Shown: positions 46,540-55,803, numbered from the stretch's first letter. The stretch: DNA of 64,000 nucleotides from Rhodococcus sp. KBS0724 (GCF_005938745.2 NZ_VCBX02000001.1:4416501-4480500), one strand, 5' to 3'. Notes: generated from the letters alone by a model not told the origin. Numbers and translations: made by a program.

Positions 46540-47546
46540 TTCGACGCGTCGGTGCCTGTTGTGACAGCGCTCGGATGGAAAGCGCTTGCGATGGTGTGCG
46601 CCGAGCGCACCAGACGAGAACTCTCGAAGAGATCAGCGAGAGGCACCACAACAAATCGGTTCTGCGCCACAGCCGGAGTGGTTGCCATCAACGGCTGCGA
46701 CCGCAGGAATTCGATCTTCTGATCCGCTGTCTTGTCGCCGTAGTCGATGACAACTATCGCCTGGGGCGCACGCTCGGCAACAGCCTCCCAGCTTGCATCG
46801 ACGTAGGGCTTGGCACCTTCGGAGAAGATGTTCGTCACGCCGGAGTACTCGGCAACCAGTTGCCCGACGCCGACGCCGCCGATCGTGGTCGGAACATCCT
46901 CACCGCTGTCGTAGAAGAAGGTGGATACCGGTGCGGCGTCGCCGACCGAAGCGCGGACTGCGTCAAGGCCAGAGCTGATCTGTTCGGCTACCGCGCGAGC
47001 GGAATCTTCGACGCCCAAGACGCGTCCGAGTTGTGTGTAGTCGTTTTCGAGCAGTCCGATGTCGGGGAAACCGGTGCCGCAGTATTCCGAGAAGAGGAAG
47101 GTATTGATCCCTTTCTCGGCAAACGCGTCGCGTGATCTTCCTTGCTTCTCGTTGAATGCGCTGGTCATGCCGCCGACAACGAAGTCCGGGTCCACGTCCA
47201 GAATCTGCTCGGCACTCGGAAACGTATCGGACAGACTGGGAATCTTGTTGAACTGTTCAGCCGTCTCCGCGGTGGGCGGATTGTCGCTGTATGCCCGTCC
47301 GACAATGCGGTCACCCGCACCGATCTCGATAAGTGCTTCGGTGACATGGCCGTTCAAGGACACAATTCGCTGCGGCGGTGAATCGAAGGTCATTTCACGG
47401 TCGCAATTGGTGATGCTGACCGACTGAGCGAACGACTCGGTCGACGCAGAGTTTTCGGTTGCCTCGCCTTTCGAACAACCGGCGGCCACCAACGCGACCC
47501 CGATCAACGCGGCAACGGCGCGGGTGGTGGAAATCTTGAGTGACAC
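46536..47546 (-). CDS. btuF: ABC transporter substrate-binding lipoprotein (cobalamin uptake)
   Basis: 336 residues. Lipoprotein signal with lipobox LVAAGC (Cys24), then a class III (BtuF/FhuD) binding protein: PQRIVSLNGHVTEALIEIGAGDRIVGR opens the N-lobe (two strands shown), and a long backbone helix connects to the C-lobe. GTG start with GAGG about 8 nt before it. First gene of btuFCD-fhuF-like, directly behind the cobalamin riboswitch, which supports B12 as ligand. Confidence 0.85.
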   Translation of the reverse strand: MSLKISTTRAVAALIGVALVAAGCSKGEATENSASTESFAQSVSITNCDREMTFDSPPQRIVSLNGHVTEALIEIGAGDRIVGRAYSDNPPTAETAEQFNKIPSLSDTFPSAEQILDVDPDFVVGGMTSAFNEKQGRSRDAFAEKGINTFLFSEYCGTGFPDIGLLENDYTQLGRVLGVEDSARAVAEQISSGLDAVRASVGDAAPVSTFFYDSGEDVPTTIGGVGVGQLVAEYSGVTNIFSEGAKPYVDASWEAVAERAPQAIVVIDYGDKTADQKIEFLRSQPLMATTPAVAQNRFVVVPLADLFESSRLVRSAHTIASAFHPSAVTTGTDASK

Positions 47547-47664
47547 GGGACCTCACAAAAGGGCTCAGAGCCACGAATGAGAATCCTGGGAGAACACTTA
47601 CCGCGCATACGGAATCCGCGGGCAGGGCTCTCGCTGGACTTCCGGTTCGTAGACCACGACGAAT

Positions 47665-47815
47665 GGATGTCGCACACCACGCGGCGGGCATTCGGGCTCA
47701 TTCGTTCTCGATGATTCGACAACGAACCTACCGTTGCGGGTCAGCGCCGGATTTCGACCGGCTTCCCCCACACGCATGGCTTGCAAGTGCTTCCAGCAGT
47801 ATGCATGACACACCC
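47665..47815 (-). ncRNA. cobalamin riboswitch
   Basis: On the minus strand: P1 GGGTGT (47815-47810) with ACATCC (47670-47665). The conserved core is GGGGGAAGCCGG, then TCGAAATCCGGCGC, then TGACCCGCAACGGTAGG. The 3' element is GAGCCCGAATGCCCGCC (47699-47683). Binding of B12 should lower expression of btuFCD-fhuF-like, 119 nt downstream. The rest of the 404-bp gap up to 47950 is the 5' leader and the promoter of the divergent gene. Confidence 0.92.
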
Positions 47816-47950
47816 GAACCGATTCGCAGGCGCCCTCGTCACGCACATTCCGGCCCCGCGGCTGAGCACGGTATTGCGCCATGCACCTCGAAAAAGGATT
47901 AGCATGCGGTACCACCGAAATTCGGAGACTCTGGACAGATCGGAATAGAC

Positions 47951-48451
47951 GTGAAAAAGATTCTGAATTCCCTTTCCGAGGACGAATACGTGTTGATCCT
48001 CGAGACCAAAAAGGATCAGATTGCCGAACTCGACGAAGACGAACTGATCGCCCTGCACACGCGCATTCGTCGGGCCAGAAACAAGTACACGAAGTTGTAC
48101 CGACGTGCGGGTTCGGCAAAAGTTGCCGAGAAGAAGGGACGCGGTTCCGGTAAGTCGGCAAATGCGCGCAACGCCGGTAAGGCAGAAGTTTTCGAAGACG
48201 CGCTCAGCCGGGTGAGCCGCCGTTTGGCCGCGGTCTCCCGCCAAAGCGCCCGCGAACTCAAGGACGCGCGACTGGGCCGGGCTCGCAAGGACGCTCCGTC
48301 GTTCAGCGATATCGACACCGGTAGCGGAAAGGTCGCGTCCGCGGGAAAGGCTCGCGTCGACGAAACTCGTAGCTCTCCTGGCAAGAAGAAGTTCGAAGCG
48401 TCCAGTATCGCCGCCGGTGCACGGCGCCAGGCCAAGAAGGACAATCGCTGA
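47951..48451 (+). CDS. conserved basic hypothetical protein
   Basis: 166 residues, not recognised. Residues 1-55 look helical with an acidic patch (ELDEDELIALHTRIRRARNKY); the rest is Lys/Arg/Ala/Ser-rich and probably disordered, with repeated short basic clusters (AEKKGRGSGKS, GKKKFEAS). It could bind nucleic acid or ribosomes. GTG start at 47951, divergent from the B12 operon. A convergent hairpin lies 16 bp after the stop. Confidence 0.65.
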   Translation: MKKILNSLSEDEYVLILETKKDQIAELDEDELIALHTRIRRARNKYTKLYRRAGSAKVAEKKGRGSGKSANARNAGKAEVFEDALSRVSRRLAAVSRQSARELKDARLGRARKDAPSFSDIDTGSGKVASAGKARVDETRSSPGKKKFEASSIAAGARRQAKKDNR

Positions 48452-48466
48452 TTCTGCACACCAGTC

Positions 48467-48499
48467 GTCGCCCCTGAACGTGATTCGTTCGGGGGCGAC
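48467..48499. terminator. bidirectional hairpin between two convergent hypotheticals
   Basis: A 14-bp stem (48467-48480 with 48486-48499, one G-U pair) and 5-nt loop, midway between the stops at 48451 and 48506. No T-run on either strand. Confidence 0.6.
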
Positions 48500-48505
48500 T
48501 GCGTG

Positions 48506-48925
48506 TCACCGAGTTCGCACTTCCTCCCAGGCATCGCCAGTCCAGCAGATATCGATGGGATACTCGCTGTTGACACCGACGGCCCAGTAATCGACGACCC
48601 CGTGGTCCGGTGAATCGAGTTCGATCCAGCCGATGACAAACTCGTCGCGCAGAGTCTTTTGTGCACGCCGGTCGATATCTCCCAGCGAGGCGCACAGCCC
48701 GCGAATCCGCGACTCGATCCAGCCTGCGGACGAATCCGGGACCGTGATCTCCAAGTCGCTCTTGTCACTGAGCGGGATCACGATCAGAAGTTCGGAGTTC
48801 GGTCGGATCTCCTTTCTCGCGAACCGCTCATAGGCTCGCAACAGGTCTTCCGGTTCGTAGAGTGCGCGCACGACACCGAGCCGTCTTGACCGACCGAAAG
48901 GAAACACGGACTCATTCTCCGACAC
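48506..48925 (-). CDS. hypothetical protein
   Basis: 139 residues from GTG 48925, not recognised. Mixed alpha/beta, acidic, no signal or membrane segment. An N-terminal helix (EPEDLLRAYERFARKEI) is followed by strands such as ELLIVIPLSD and FVIGWIELD, with several Trp residues near the C-terminus. Divergent from the MMPL gene 84 bp away. Coding quality looks good, but no function can be given. Confidence 0.6.
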   Translation of the reverse strand: MSENESVFPFGRSRRLGVVRALYEPEDLLRAYERFARKEIRPNSELLIVIPLSDKSDLEITVPDSSAGWIESRIRGLCASLGDIDRRAQKTLRDEFVIGWIELDSPDHGVVDYWAVGVNSEYPIDICWTGDAWEEVRTR

Positions 48926-49009
48926 TGTCGATTCGGCGTTTCACCGCACCGGCTGAACCCCCGATACAGTCGGTACGGCCATGTCCGAAAATTTCACCGG
49001 AGTTGATCA

Positions 49010-51130
49010 ATGACACGCTGGGCCCAAACCGTCGTTTCCCGAAAATGGTGGGTGCTCTCGCTCGCAGTTCTCATCGTGCTTATCAGTGGCGTGTGGGGTC
49101 TCGGAGTTTTCGGAAAGCTCAGCCAAGGTGGGTTTGTCGACCCGGGAAGTGACTCCGCGAAGGTCGCAGCAATCGTCGAAGAGAACCTCGGACCGCAAAC
49201 CCCGGACATCATTGCGATCTACACACCGACCGAAGGCAGAAGTCTCGACGACATCGGCCCGGCCGTGACAGCCACAGTCGACGAGTTCACGGCCAACGTC
49301 CCGACTGCCTCGGTGAAGTCGTATTGGACAGCCGACGCCGCGACAAAGGCAAATCTGGTCTCCAACGACGGAACGATGGGCGCGGTCGCCATCACCTTGG
49401 CACCGGACTCCGGAGTTACCGCCGCCACATTTTCCGATCTGCTCCCCACGCTCGAAGTGGAAGGCGCGCAAGCACAATTCGCCGGAAACACGGTGGTGGG
49501 TGTCGCCTTCAACACCACGCTGGAGAAGGATCTTGTTGTCGCCGAGGCGATAGCCATCCCGATCACCCTCGTGTTGTTGGTCTTCATCTTCGGCGGGCTT
49601 GTCGCTGCAGCCGTACCGGTTTTTGTCGGGGTCCTGAGCGTGCTGAGTGCCTTGGCCGTCCTGCGAATTCTGACGTCGGTCACCGAGGTCAGTTCGTTCT
49701 CGATCAACGTGGCCTCACTACTGGGGCTCGGTCTAGCCATCGACTACGGATTGTTTGTCGTCGGCCGATTCCGAGAGGAACTGAACTCCGGTTCCGAACC
49801 CGGCGCCGCAGCCACCCGCACAGTTCTGACGGCCGGTCGTACCGTGATGTTCTCAGGGCTGCTGCTGATCTGCGCGTTCAGCGGCATGCTCGTGTTCCCA
49901 CAAGCTGTGATTCGTTCACTGGGATTCGGTGCCATCGCCGCCGTGCTGAGCGCTGCCGTACTGTCGTTGACCGCGGTGCCCGCCTTGCTTGCCATCCTGG
50001 GCCACCGCATCAACTCGTTGACGTGGCGCAAGGGCGCAGCCCAACGCGGAGAAGAACGCTCACAAAGGTTCTGGGGCCGCGTCGTCTCGTGGGTGATGAA
50101 ACGACCTGTTGCCGTGTCCATCACGATTGTCACCCTGCTTCTCGTGCTGGCGTCGCCGCTACTGGGCGCACGACTGGGCGAACTCTCGTACACCGCATTA
50201 CCGGCCGACGACCCCGCCCGTACCGCGATGGACACGCTGGTCAACGACTTTCCCCAAACCGGCAACGGCGCGACCTTGATCCTGCAAGCCGAGGGCGATA
50301 CCGTACTCAACCCAGCCGAAGGCACGGCAATAGCCGAAGCCGCCAGCCAAGTCGAGGGCATCGGGCAGGCTAGCGTCGTCGCGAGCACCAATTCGCTGAT
50401 CGCGATCCAAGCGTTCTACAGCGAAGGTTCCACGTCGCAGTCCCAAAGTAATGCGGTCACCGATCTACGCGAGATACCGGCGCCCGACGGCGCCGAATTA
50501 TTGGTCGGCGGCGGACAAGCCACCGTCGACGACGGCAACAACGCTGTCCTGCACTGGTTGCCGGTCATGATTCTGATCATGGTCGGTTCGACGCTGATCC
50601 TGCTGTTCCTCGCGTTCGGATCAATTGTGTTGCCCATCAAGGCTGTGCTGATGGCTGCCTTGAGTTTGGCAACCACCTTCGGTGTCCTCACCTTCGTCTT
50701 CCAGGAAGGCCACGGCGTCGAACTTCTCGGTGTCAGCCAGACACCGCTCGAAGCAACATTTGTCGTCCTGATCCTGGCCGTTGTCTTCGGATTGTCCACC
50801 GACTACGAAGTGTTCCTGATGTCGCGCATGGTCGAAGCCAAGAACGACGGCGCGACAACGGAAGAGGCCGTCAAGTTCGGCACCGAGCGAACGGGCCGCA
50901 TCGTGACGGCCGCAGCACTACTCCTCATCGTCGTGACGGGTGCTTTTGCGATGTCAGGTCTGGGAGTGATGAAGTTCCTCGGAGTCGGCATGATCGTGGC
51001 ACTGATCGTCGACGCGACCATCATCCGCATGCTCCTCGTTCCGTCCCTGGTGAAACTCATGGGCGAAGCAAACTGGTGGGCGCCGGCGTGGATGAAGAAA
51101 ATCCACGCGAAAGTCGGCATCGGACACTGA
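49010..51130 (+). CDS. MMPL/RND-family membrane transporter
   Basis: 706 residues with the duplicated RND layout: TM1 (about 13-33), an outside loop, TM2-6 (about 175-330), a second loop, TM7-12 (about 515-690). The proton-relay motif GLGLAIDYGLFVVGRF in TM4 and its partner VFGLSTDYEVFLMSRM in TM10 contain the Asp-Tyr pairs typical of MmpL proteins. Likely exports a lipid or hydrophobic compound. GGAG lies 7 nt before the ATG. No lipid-synthesis genes adjoin, so the substrate is unknown. Confidence 0.92.
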   Translation: MTRWAQTVVSRKWWVLSLAVLIVLISGVWGLGVFGKLSQGGFVDPGSDSAKVAAIVEENLGPQTPDIIAIYTPTEGRSLDDIGPAVTATVDEFTANVPTASVKSYWTADAATKANLVSNDGTMGAVAITLAPDSGVTAATFSDLLPTLEVEGAQAQFAGNTVVGVAFNTTLEKDLVVAEAIAIPITLVLLVFIFGGLVAAAVPVFVGVLSVLSALAVLRILTSVTEVSSFSINVASLLGLGLAIDYGLFVVGRFREELNSGSEPGAAATRTVLTAGRTVMFSGLLLICAFSGMLVFPQAVIRSLGFGAIAAVLSAAVLSLTAVPALLAILGHRINSLTWRKGAAQRGEERSQRFWGRVVSWVMKRPVAVSITIVTLLLVLASPLLGARLGELSYTALPADDPARTAMDTLVNDFPQTGNGATLILQAEGDTVLNPAEGTAIAEAASQVEGIGQASVVASTNSLIAIQAFYSEGSTSQSQSNAVTDLREIPAPDGAELLVGGGQATVDDGNNAVLHWLPVMILIMVGSTLILLFLAFGSIVLPIKAVLMAALSLATTFGVLTFVFQEGHGVELLGVSQTPLEATFVVLILAVVFGLSTDYEVFLMSRMVEAKNDGATTEEAVKFGTERTGRIVTAAALLLIVVTGAFAMSGLGVMKFLGVGMIVALIVDATIIRMLLVPSLVKLMGEANWWAPAWMKKIHAKVGIGH

Positions 51131-51149
51131 TCGCTCCTGGTTTCCCCTG

Positions 51150-51183
51150 ATCGGGTAGTCATCCTCCGGGATGACTACCCGAT
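51150..51183 (+). terminator. hairpin terminator after the MMPL gene
   Basis: A perfect 15-bp stem (51150-51164 with 51169-51183) and 4-nt loop TCCG, 19 bp after the stop. No T-run follows; many actinobacterial terminators lack one. Confidence 0.75.
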
Positions 51184-51241
51184 TGCGTATATCGATCCCC
51201 GGGGCGATGTTCTTCGGCGTGTGGGTCGTCAGACTTGAAGC

Positions 51242-51364
51242 ATGACAATTTTCGAGTGGGTCCTCACCATCCCCGCCGTCGCCGTTGGCGGGGCATTCCT
51301 GTTCTCAGGCATCGTCACGGCGGGACTGGACTTCGATGCCGACGACGGAATCCTGTTGAACTGA
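51242..51364 (+). CDS. 40-residue single-pass membrane peptide
   Basis: Short ORF M-T-I-F-E-W-V-L... with one hydrophobic segment (about 8-26) and an acidic tail (LDFDADDGILLN). The ribosome site is weak (TTGAAGC). It stands alone between the MMPL terminator and the convergent sucrase/ferredoxin-like gene. The hydrophobic-then-acidic pattern and clean frame make it a plausible small membrane protein; function unknown. Confidence 0.5.
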   Translation: MTIFEWVLTIPAVAVGGAFLFSGIVTAGLDFDADDGILLN

Positions 51365-51377
51365 TGCACGATTCCGG

Positions 51378-52286
51378 CTAGTTCAACATCAGGCCCGAAC
51401 CCAGTTCACGAACGGACGTGGCAACAACGGGCCGAACAGGTTTGGGATCCGCCCCACAACTGGGCGGACGCGGAGCCAACTCCGACGTCTGCGTTTCCAC
51501 TTCCCAACTCCGACCGTCGGCGTGCTCGACAATGCACAGCTGACCGCCCAGATCGTCGACACTCAGATCATCGATGCCACAGGGAATATACTGTCGCACA
51601 GCAATTTCCGCGACCTGACCCACCGAGTTCCACTGACTCCGGCCCCGCAGCCCCGGAAGATGAACCTCACCACGAACCGCCGACTCCACCGCCGCGAGGC
51701 TTTCCGCCCCGGACAGCCGGCCGTAGGTGTAGCCACTGGGCAACAGGATCATCGACGGCGCAAACCGGTGGCCGCCAGTATGCGAGCATTCCCACACGTT
51801 CTCGCCGAACGACGGAACCAACTCCGCTGCAATCGGCCTGCCCAGAACTGCGCAACACTGATCACGCTTTCCGTGCGCGCACACCAACACCACCGGTTCC
51901 TCGACCCTGACGCCTAAGCCTGGGGCCGGCCCACCGAGCAACGCGAAGTCGATATCGAGAAGATCGACCGGCGAATCGATCTGCAATCGCTCGCACCACG
52001 AATCGTCAGGATCGGAACGCGCAAGAAGCACCGTGTGACCGGCAGACAATGTCTCGTGTCGACCGGGATGCCTGATGAACATCACGCGCACGTCCGCAGC
52101 GTCCGCGCGCCGACTCAGTTCAGTGGCAAGCTCCTCCCCGAGCGCTGTGCCGTCGAGAACATCCCGTCCCCATGCACCGACAAACTCGAGGCACACCCAA
52201 CCGCGCACAACAGCCGCTGTGCCTTCCAACGGTTCGTCGACGGCAGACAGCGCTGAGCAGGTCTTGGCTTCGGTCACGAGTGCCAT
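51378..52286 (-). CDS. sucrase/ferredoxin-like (thioredoxin-fold 2Fe-2S) protein
   Basis: 302 residues from ATG 52286. The C-terminal half carries the family motifs CAHGKRDQCCAVLGRP and SHTGGHRFAPSMILLPSGYTYGR, which include the probable cluster cysteines and histidines of the Suc/Fer-like family (yeast Apd1-like, His/Cys-ligated 2Fe-2S). Apd1-type proteins act in redox and drug tolerance. The open frame continues upstream past 52286 but loses similarity. Stand-alone gene. Confidence 0.85.
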   Translation of the reverse strand: MALVTEAKTCSALSAVDEPLEGTAAVVRGWVCLEFVGAWGRDVLDGTALGEELATELSRRADAADVRVMFIRHPGRHETLSAGHTVLLARSDPDDSWCERLQIDSPVDLLDIDFALLGGPAPGLGVRVEEPVVLVCAHGKRDQCCAVLGRPIAAELVPSFGENVWECSHTGGHRFAPSMILLPSGYTYGRLSGAESLAAVESAVRGEVHLPGLRGRSQWNSVGQVAEIAVRQYIPCGIDDLSVDDLGGQLCIVEHADGRSWEVETQTSELAPRPPSCGADPKPVRPVVATSVRELGSGLMLN

Positions 52287-52300
52287 TGTGTCAGCACTCG

Positions 52301-52873
52301 TCAGTGAAACTTCTTGCCCTCCTCGAGTTGGCTGATGAAGTTCTGTATCCGGCGGGTCCTGGTCTCGGGACGCTTCGCCTCCTGCAACCGATAGAAGATC
52401 GTGAACCGATTGGTCGAATTCAGCGTTTCGTAGAAAGCCTGCGCCTGGGGGTTCAAGGCCAATGCGTCGAGAAAATCCTGCGGCACCTCGGCTTTCGCGG
52501 AACCTTCGTACGCGCGTTCCCATCTACCGTCGGATTTGGCTTTCTCGATAGCCGCAATGCCAGCGGGCTCGAGCAATCCTTCGCTCTCGAGCCTCGCAAC
52601 AATCTCGACGTTACGTTTCGACCACGGGCTACGCGGCGTACGCGGTGAGAACTTCCGCAGAAAGAAGTGGTCGTCGACCTTCCTCGGCAGGCTGTCAATC
52701 CAGCCGAAACACAGGGCGACATCAAGCGCCTGGTCGTAGTCGATCGACGAATGGGGTGACGTCTTCTTGGCCATTTTCAGCCACACCCCGGGACTCACCT
52801 CGTGGTGTTCGGACAACCACCGACGGAATTCCTCACCGTCCGCGAAGTATTCGATATCCAATTCCGCCGCCAT
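52301..52873 (-). CDS. YdeI/OmpD-associated family protein
   Basis: 190 residues. The N-terminal half has the family signature VWLKMAKKTS and YDQALDVALCFGWIDSLPRK; the C-terminal half is the omdA-type helix with VPQDFLDALALNPQAQAFYETL and RRIQNFISQLEEGKKF. YdeI-type proteins are linked to resistance to cationic peptides, but the mechanism is unclear. ATG 52873. Lies 14 bp before the sucrase/ferredoxin gene start on the same strand. Confidence 0.88.
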   Translation of the reverse strand: MAAELDIEYFADGEEFRRWLSEHHEVSPGVWLKMAKKTSPHSSIDYDQALDVALCFGWIDSLPRKVDDHFFLRKFSPRTPRSPWSKRNVEIVARLESEGLLEPAGIAAIEKAKSDGRWERAYEGSAKAEVPQDFLDALALNPQAQAFYETLNSTNRFTIFYRLQEAKRPETRTRRIQNFISQLEEGKKFH

Positions 52874-52882
52874 CAATACTCC

Positions 52883-53386
52883 CTATCGTCGAGTTACCCA
52901 TACTCTGACAAACCCCAGCGACAGATATCCGAGAGTTCCCAGTGCAAGCACCCATTTGCCGATGCTCACCGCCGTGGTGAGCCGCACCGTCGTATCGGTG
53001 ATGCCGCCCCGGTTGTCCAGCAGATGCAGTCCGACAACGTTCTCGACATAATCACCGGCAGCGGACAACACCGGCGCCACGGCAATGGCCTTGCGAACAG
53101 TCGGCGAGAGCGGCGTGCGCTCCCCCAACCGTCGGCCGGCGGCGCGCAATGCCATCGCGTAGATCGCCGGATGGACAAAGTCCGGGTAATAGTGACTACG
53201 GAAACGCGCCGTCTCCGCGCCATTCATCTTCGCCAAAACCTCGTGGTACCGACGTGCGGAGAATGCTGTCTGCACCTCGAGAACCCGCGGACCCACCGGC
53301 CCCAGCAGTCTCACGATATTCGCCTGGGAAAGCACAAATACCGCGGACCATACGGCCATGGATCGCTGATTCGAGGTTCTGAACAT
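52883..53386 (-). CDS. small multi-pass membrane protein, unknown function
   Basis: 167 residues from ATG 53386 (an upstream in-frame ATG at 53464 would add 26 basic residues). Hydrophobic segments near 10-28, 66-80, 95-120 and 140-162. Contains EVQTAFSARRYHEVL and the partly buried GDYVENVVGLHLLDN. Not recognised. It ends 9 bp before the YdeI gene start on the same strand, so the two are probably co-transcribed. Confidence 0.65.
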   Translation of the reverse strand: MFRTSNQRSMAVWSAVFVLSQANIVRLLGPVGPRVLEVQTAFSARRYHEVLAKMNGAETARFRSHYYPDFVHPAIYAMALRAAGRRLGERTPLSPTVRKAIAVAPVLSAAGDYVENVVGLHLLDNRGGITDTTVRLTTAVSIGKWVLALGTLGYLSLGFVRVWVTRR

Positions 53387-53502
53387 GTCGGCAATCTTGC
53401 CAGCTGCATGACGTCGGCGTTGTCGTCGACGGACCGGGTGAATGAGTTGAGCAAAATTGGGCATCCCCTGACGATCAGAACCGATCGATCACAGGAGAAC
53501 AC

Positions 53503-54354
53503 ATGCCCACTGCCGTCAAACCCACGGTCCTTTTCATCCACGGATTGTGGATGCATCCCAGCGCGTGGGAGCCCTGGACCCAGGTCTTCACCGAACGTGG
53601 GTACGGCACCATGGCACCCGGATGGCCCGGCGACGGCGCCACCGTCGGAGAATCCCGAGAACACCCGGAAGAAATCGCCGGACACGGAATCGACGAGATC
53701 ACCGCCCACTACGCCAAGGTGATCGCCGATTTGGATACTCCACCGATCGTGGTCGGCCATTCCTTCGGCGGACTGATCGCACAGAAGCTTCTCGGGCAGA
53801 ACCTAGCCTCCGCGGCAATTGCGATCGACCCCGCACAACCGAAAGGTGTGCTGAAACTCCCCCTCGTGCAACTCCGCACGGTTCTCCCGGTCTTGTCCAA
53901 TCCGGCCAACTACCGGAAGGCTTATTCACACACCAGAGAGTCCTTTCACAAATCCTTTGCCAGTGCGATCACCAAGAGCGAATCCGACGCACTGTACGAG
54001 CGGTACGTGATTCCGGCACCCGGGCAACCACTCTTCGAAGCTGCACTCGCCAACTTCAGTCCCCACAGCCCCGCACACGTCGACTTCAACGCCGAGCGCG
54101 GACCGCTGCTGATAATCGGCGGCGGAAAAGATCGCACGGTCCCGAAAGCCAGCACGGACAGCTCGTTCAAGATGTATCACAAAGCACCAACAGTCAACGA
54201 GTACAAGGTATTCGACGACCGTGGACACTCCCTCACCATCGATCACGGTTGGCGTGAAATTGCGGACTACAGCTTGGCATGGTTGAGCCGCAACACAGCA
54301 AGCACTCAGAACGGTGGAGCGAGCACTCAGAACGGTGGTGTGTCGTCGCCATAG
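53503..54354 (+). CDS. alpha/beta hydrolase
   Basis: 283 residues. Oxyanion region FIHGLWMHPSAW, nucleophile Ser in VVGHSFGGLIA, Asp in GGGKDRTVP and His in DDRGHSLTID: a complete triad. Typical non-haem esterase or lipase-like size is about 265. The last 18 residues (after AWLSRN) come from a 17-bp tandem duplication and read STQNGGASTQNGG..., so the C-terminus looks secondarily extended. Its end overlaps the decayed 13E12-type gene on the other strand. Confidence 0.9.
   Translation: MPTAVKPTVLFIHGLWMHPSAWEPWTQVFTERGYGTMAPGWPGDGATVGESREHPEEIAGHGIDEITAHYAKVIADLDTPPIVVGHSFGGLIAQKLLGQNLASAAIAIDPAQPKGVLKLPLVQLRTVLPVLSNPANYRKAYSHTRESFHKSFASAITKSESDALYERYVIPAPGQPLFEAALANFSPHSPAHVDFNAERGPLLIIGGGKDRTVPKASTDSSFKMYHKAPTVNEYKVFDDRGHSLTIDHGWREIADYSLAWLSRNTASTQNGGASTQNGGVSSP
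54301..54338. repeat. 17-bp direct repeat at the edge of the 13E12-type element
   Basis: AGCACTCAGAACGGTGG occurs at 54301-54317 and 54322-54338, 4 bp apart. The second copy contains the stop codon of the DUF222/HNH gene (minus). The first lies in the hydrolase gene end. It looks like a duplicated element boundary. Confidence 0.7.
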
Positions 54355-55733
54355 TCGACGGGTTTGTGGGGCGCGCGTTTTCGGGGTGTGGTTGTCCGGC
54401 GTTTCCGTTCGGCCCGGATGCGGGCAGCCTTGTTCTCAAGTCGAGTTCGCCGTCTGGTGCCGCCTTCCGGTGGCGGTGGATCCTGTTGTCCCGCGAGTAG
54501 CCCGGCCGCTCGGGTTCGGTAGCGATGCCCGGTTTGTGAGGTCAGGGTGATGCTGCGGTCCGGATTCGGGTCGAGCTGCCACTTGCCGGAATGCTTGAGG
54601 CGGTAGTGGTTCCGGCAGAACGCACTCAGATTCGACGCCACCGTCTGCCCACTGGCAGCTGCCCGCGAGGACCCGTAGCCACGTGTCGAGTGCGGCGCCG
54701 GGGCGGTACACCGTCGCCGAGGCGGGCTCAGGTGTCGGTTCGGGGTCTGCGGGTACGCGCACTTCTTTTATCGTGGCGCCTTTTGCGATGTCACGGGCAT
54801 GCTCAGCGCTGATCACCCCGTACCCGTCGAGATGAGCAGGTTCATTCGATCCTGCGAGTGCGGAATCGTGGATCACCACATGCACCAACGGCCTGCGCAT
54901 GATCACCAGACCACTACGGTCCTGCGGGCAATCATCGCGATCGCAGTCGCACACCAACACCGTCGACCCACTCACCAGCACACCCAACGCGTCAGCGCGG
55001 CGCTGCTCATAGGTGCGCGAATCGTGGCGGCAGACCGACATCGCCAACTCCCGCAACCGTCCATCGAAAGCCCGAGCCTGCTCCGCCGGGATACTCCCCA
55101 GGATGCGGGCCATCCCGTCCTCGGCAGCACTGACCCCGACAAACCTGTCGGCGAGGGCGCGTCGCCGGCGTTCCCGTAGACCCTCCGGATCAACCCGGGC
55201 GAGAATCCGGTCGATCGCCGCCGTCAACCGGCGACCCGTCAACCCGGTACCGCCATCCACCGGCGGGGCCAACACCTGCTCGAGGAGCAAGCGTTCGACC
55301 TCGTCGATCAACTCGTCACCGACATTCGCGGTCGCCGACTCGATCAACGAAACCCGATAGAAGTCGAGTTCACCGCGCGCCATCGCCGCCCGCGTCCGAT
55401 GCAACCGCGTCCTCAAAGCAAAACCCAACCCGATGAGCTTCCCGGCCGCAGCGCGCCCCATCGTCAAGACCGCACCGACCTCGGATTCCGCCAACTCGTG
55501 CGCCCCCGACGTCCACGCACCGCCCTCGACATGCTCGGCGCTGCGGCGGGTGAAGAACTCCGCCACCACCGCCAACTTCCGCTCGACCAGCATCGCCTCA
55601 CACGCATGCAGTTCAGCCATAAAATCAACGAGGGCACAATCGGTTTCGGATCACTCAGCTGCGCCGAGCAACCGAAAATCCCACCCCCGGATCGAACATT
55701 CCCCACCATATTCGAAACTATGTTCGGAGACAA
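54327..55733 (-). pseudogene. decayed 13E12-type DUF222/HNH endonuclease gene
   Basis: The main frame (55620-54436) has a normal DUF222 domain (HACEAMLVERKLAVVAEFFTRR, DFYRVSLIESAT). Two lesions are visible. Near 55640-55648 the frame shifts: VRSGGGIFGCSAQLSD lies in one frame and DCALVDFMAELHACE continues in another. At about 54640-54665 the gene jumps from LAGSCQW straight to QTVASNLSAFCRNHYRLKH in a different frame, losing about 30 codons that hold the HNH core (Cys, DHxxP). The tail then runs to 54327. It resembles the REP13E12/DUF222 families that are multicopy in mycobacteria and rhodococci. Confidence 0.85.
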
Positions 55734-55803
55734 CAGTCAGAATCAAATCAGTCGGAAAAGTCCGAATATCGACGGAAAACTCAGGGCGACTTAGCTTTTG
55801 GCT

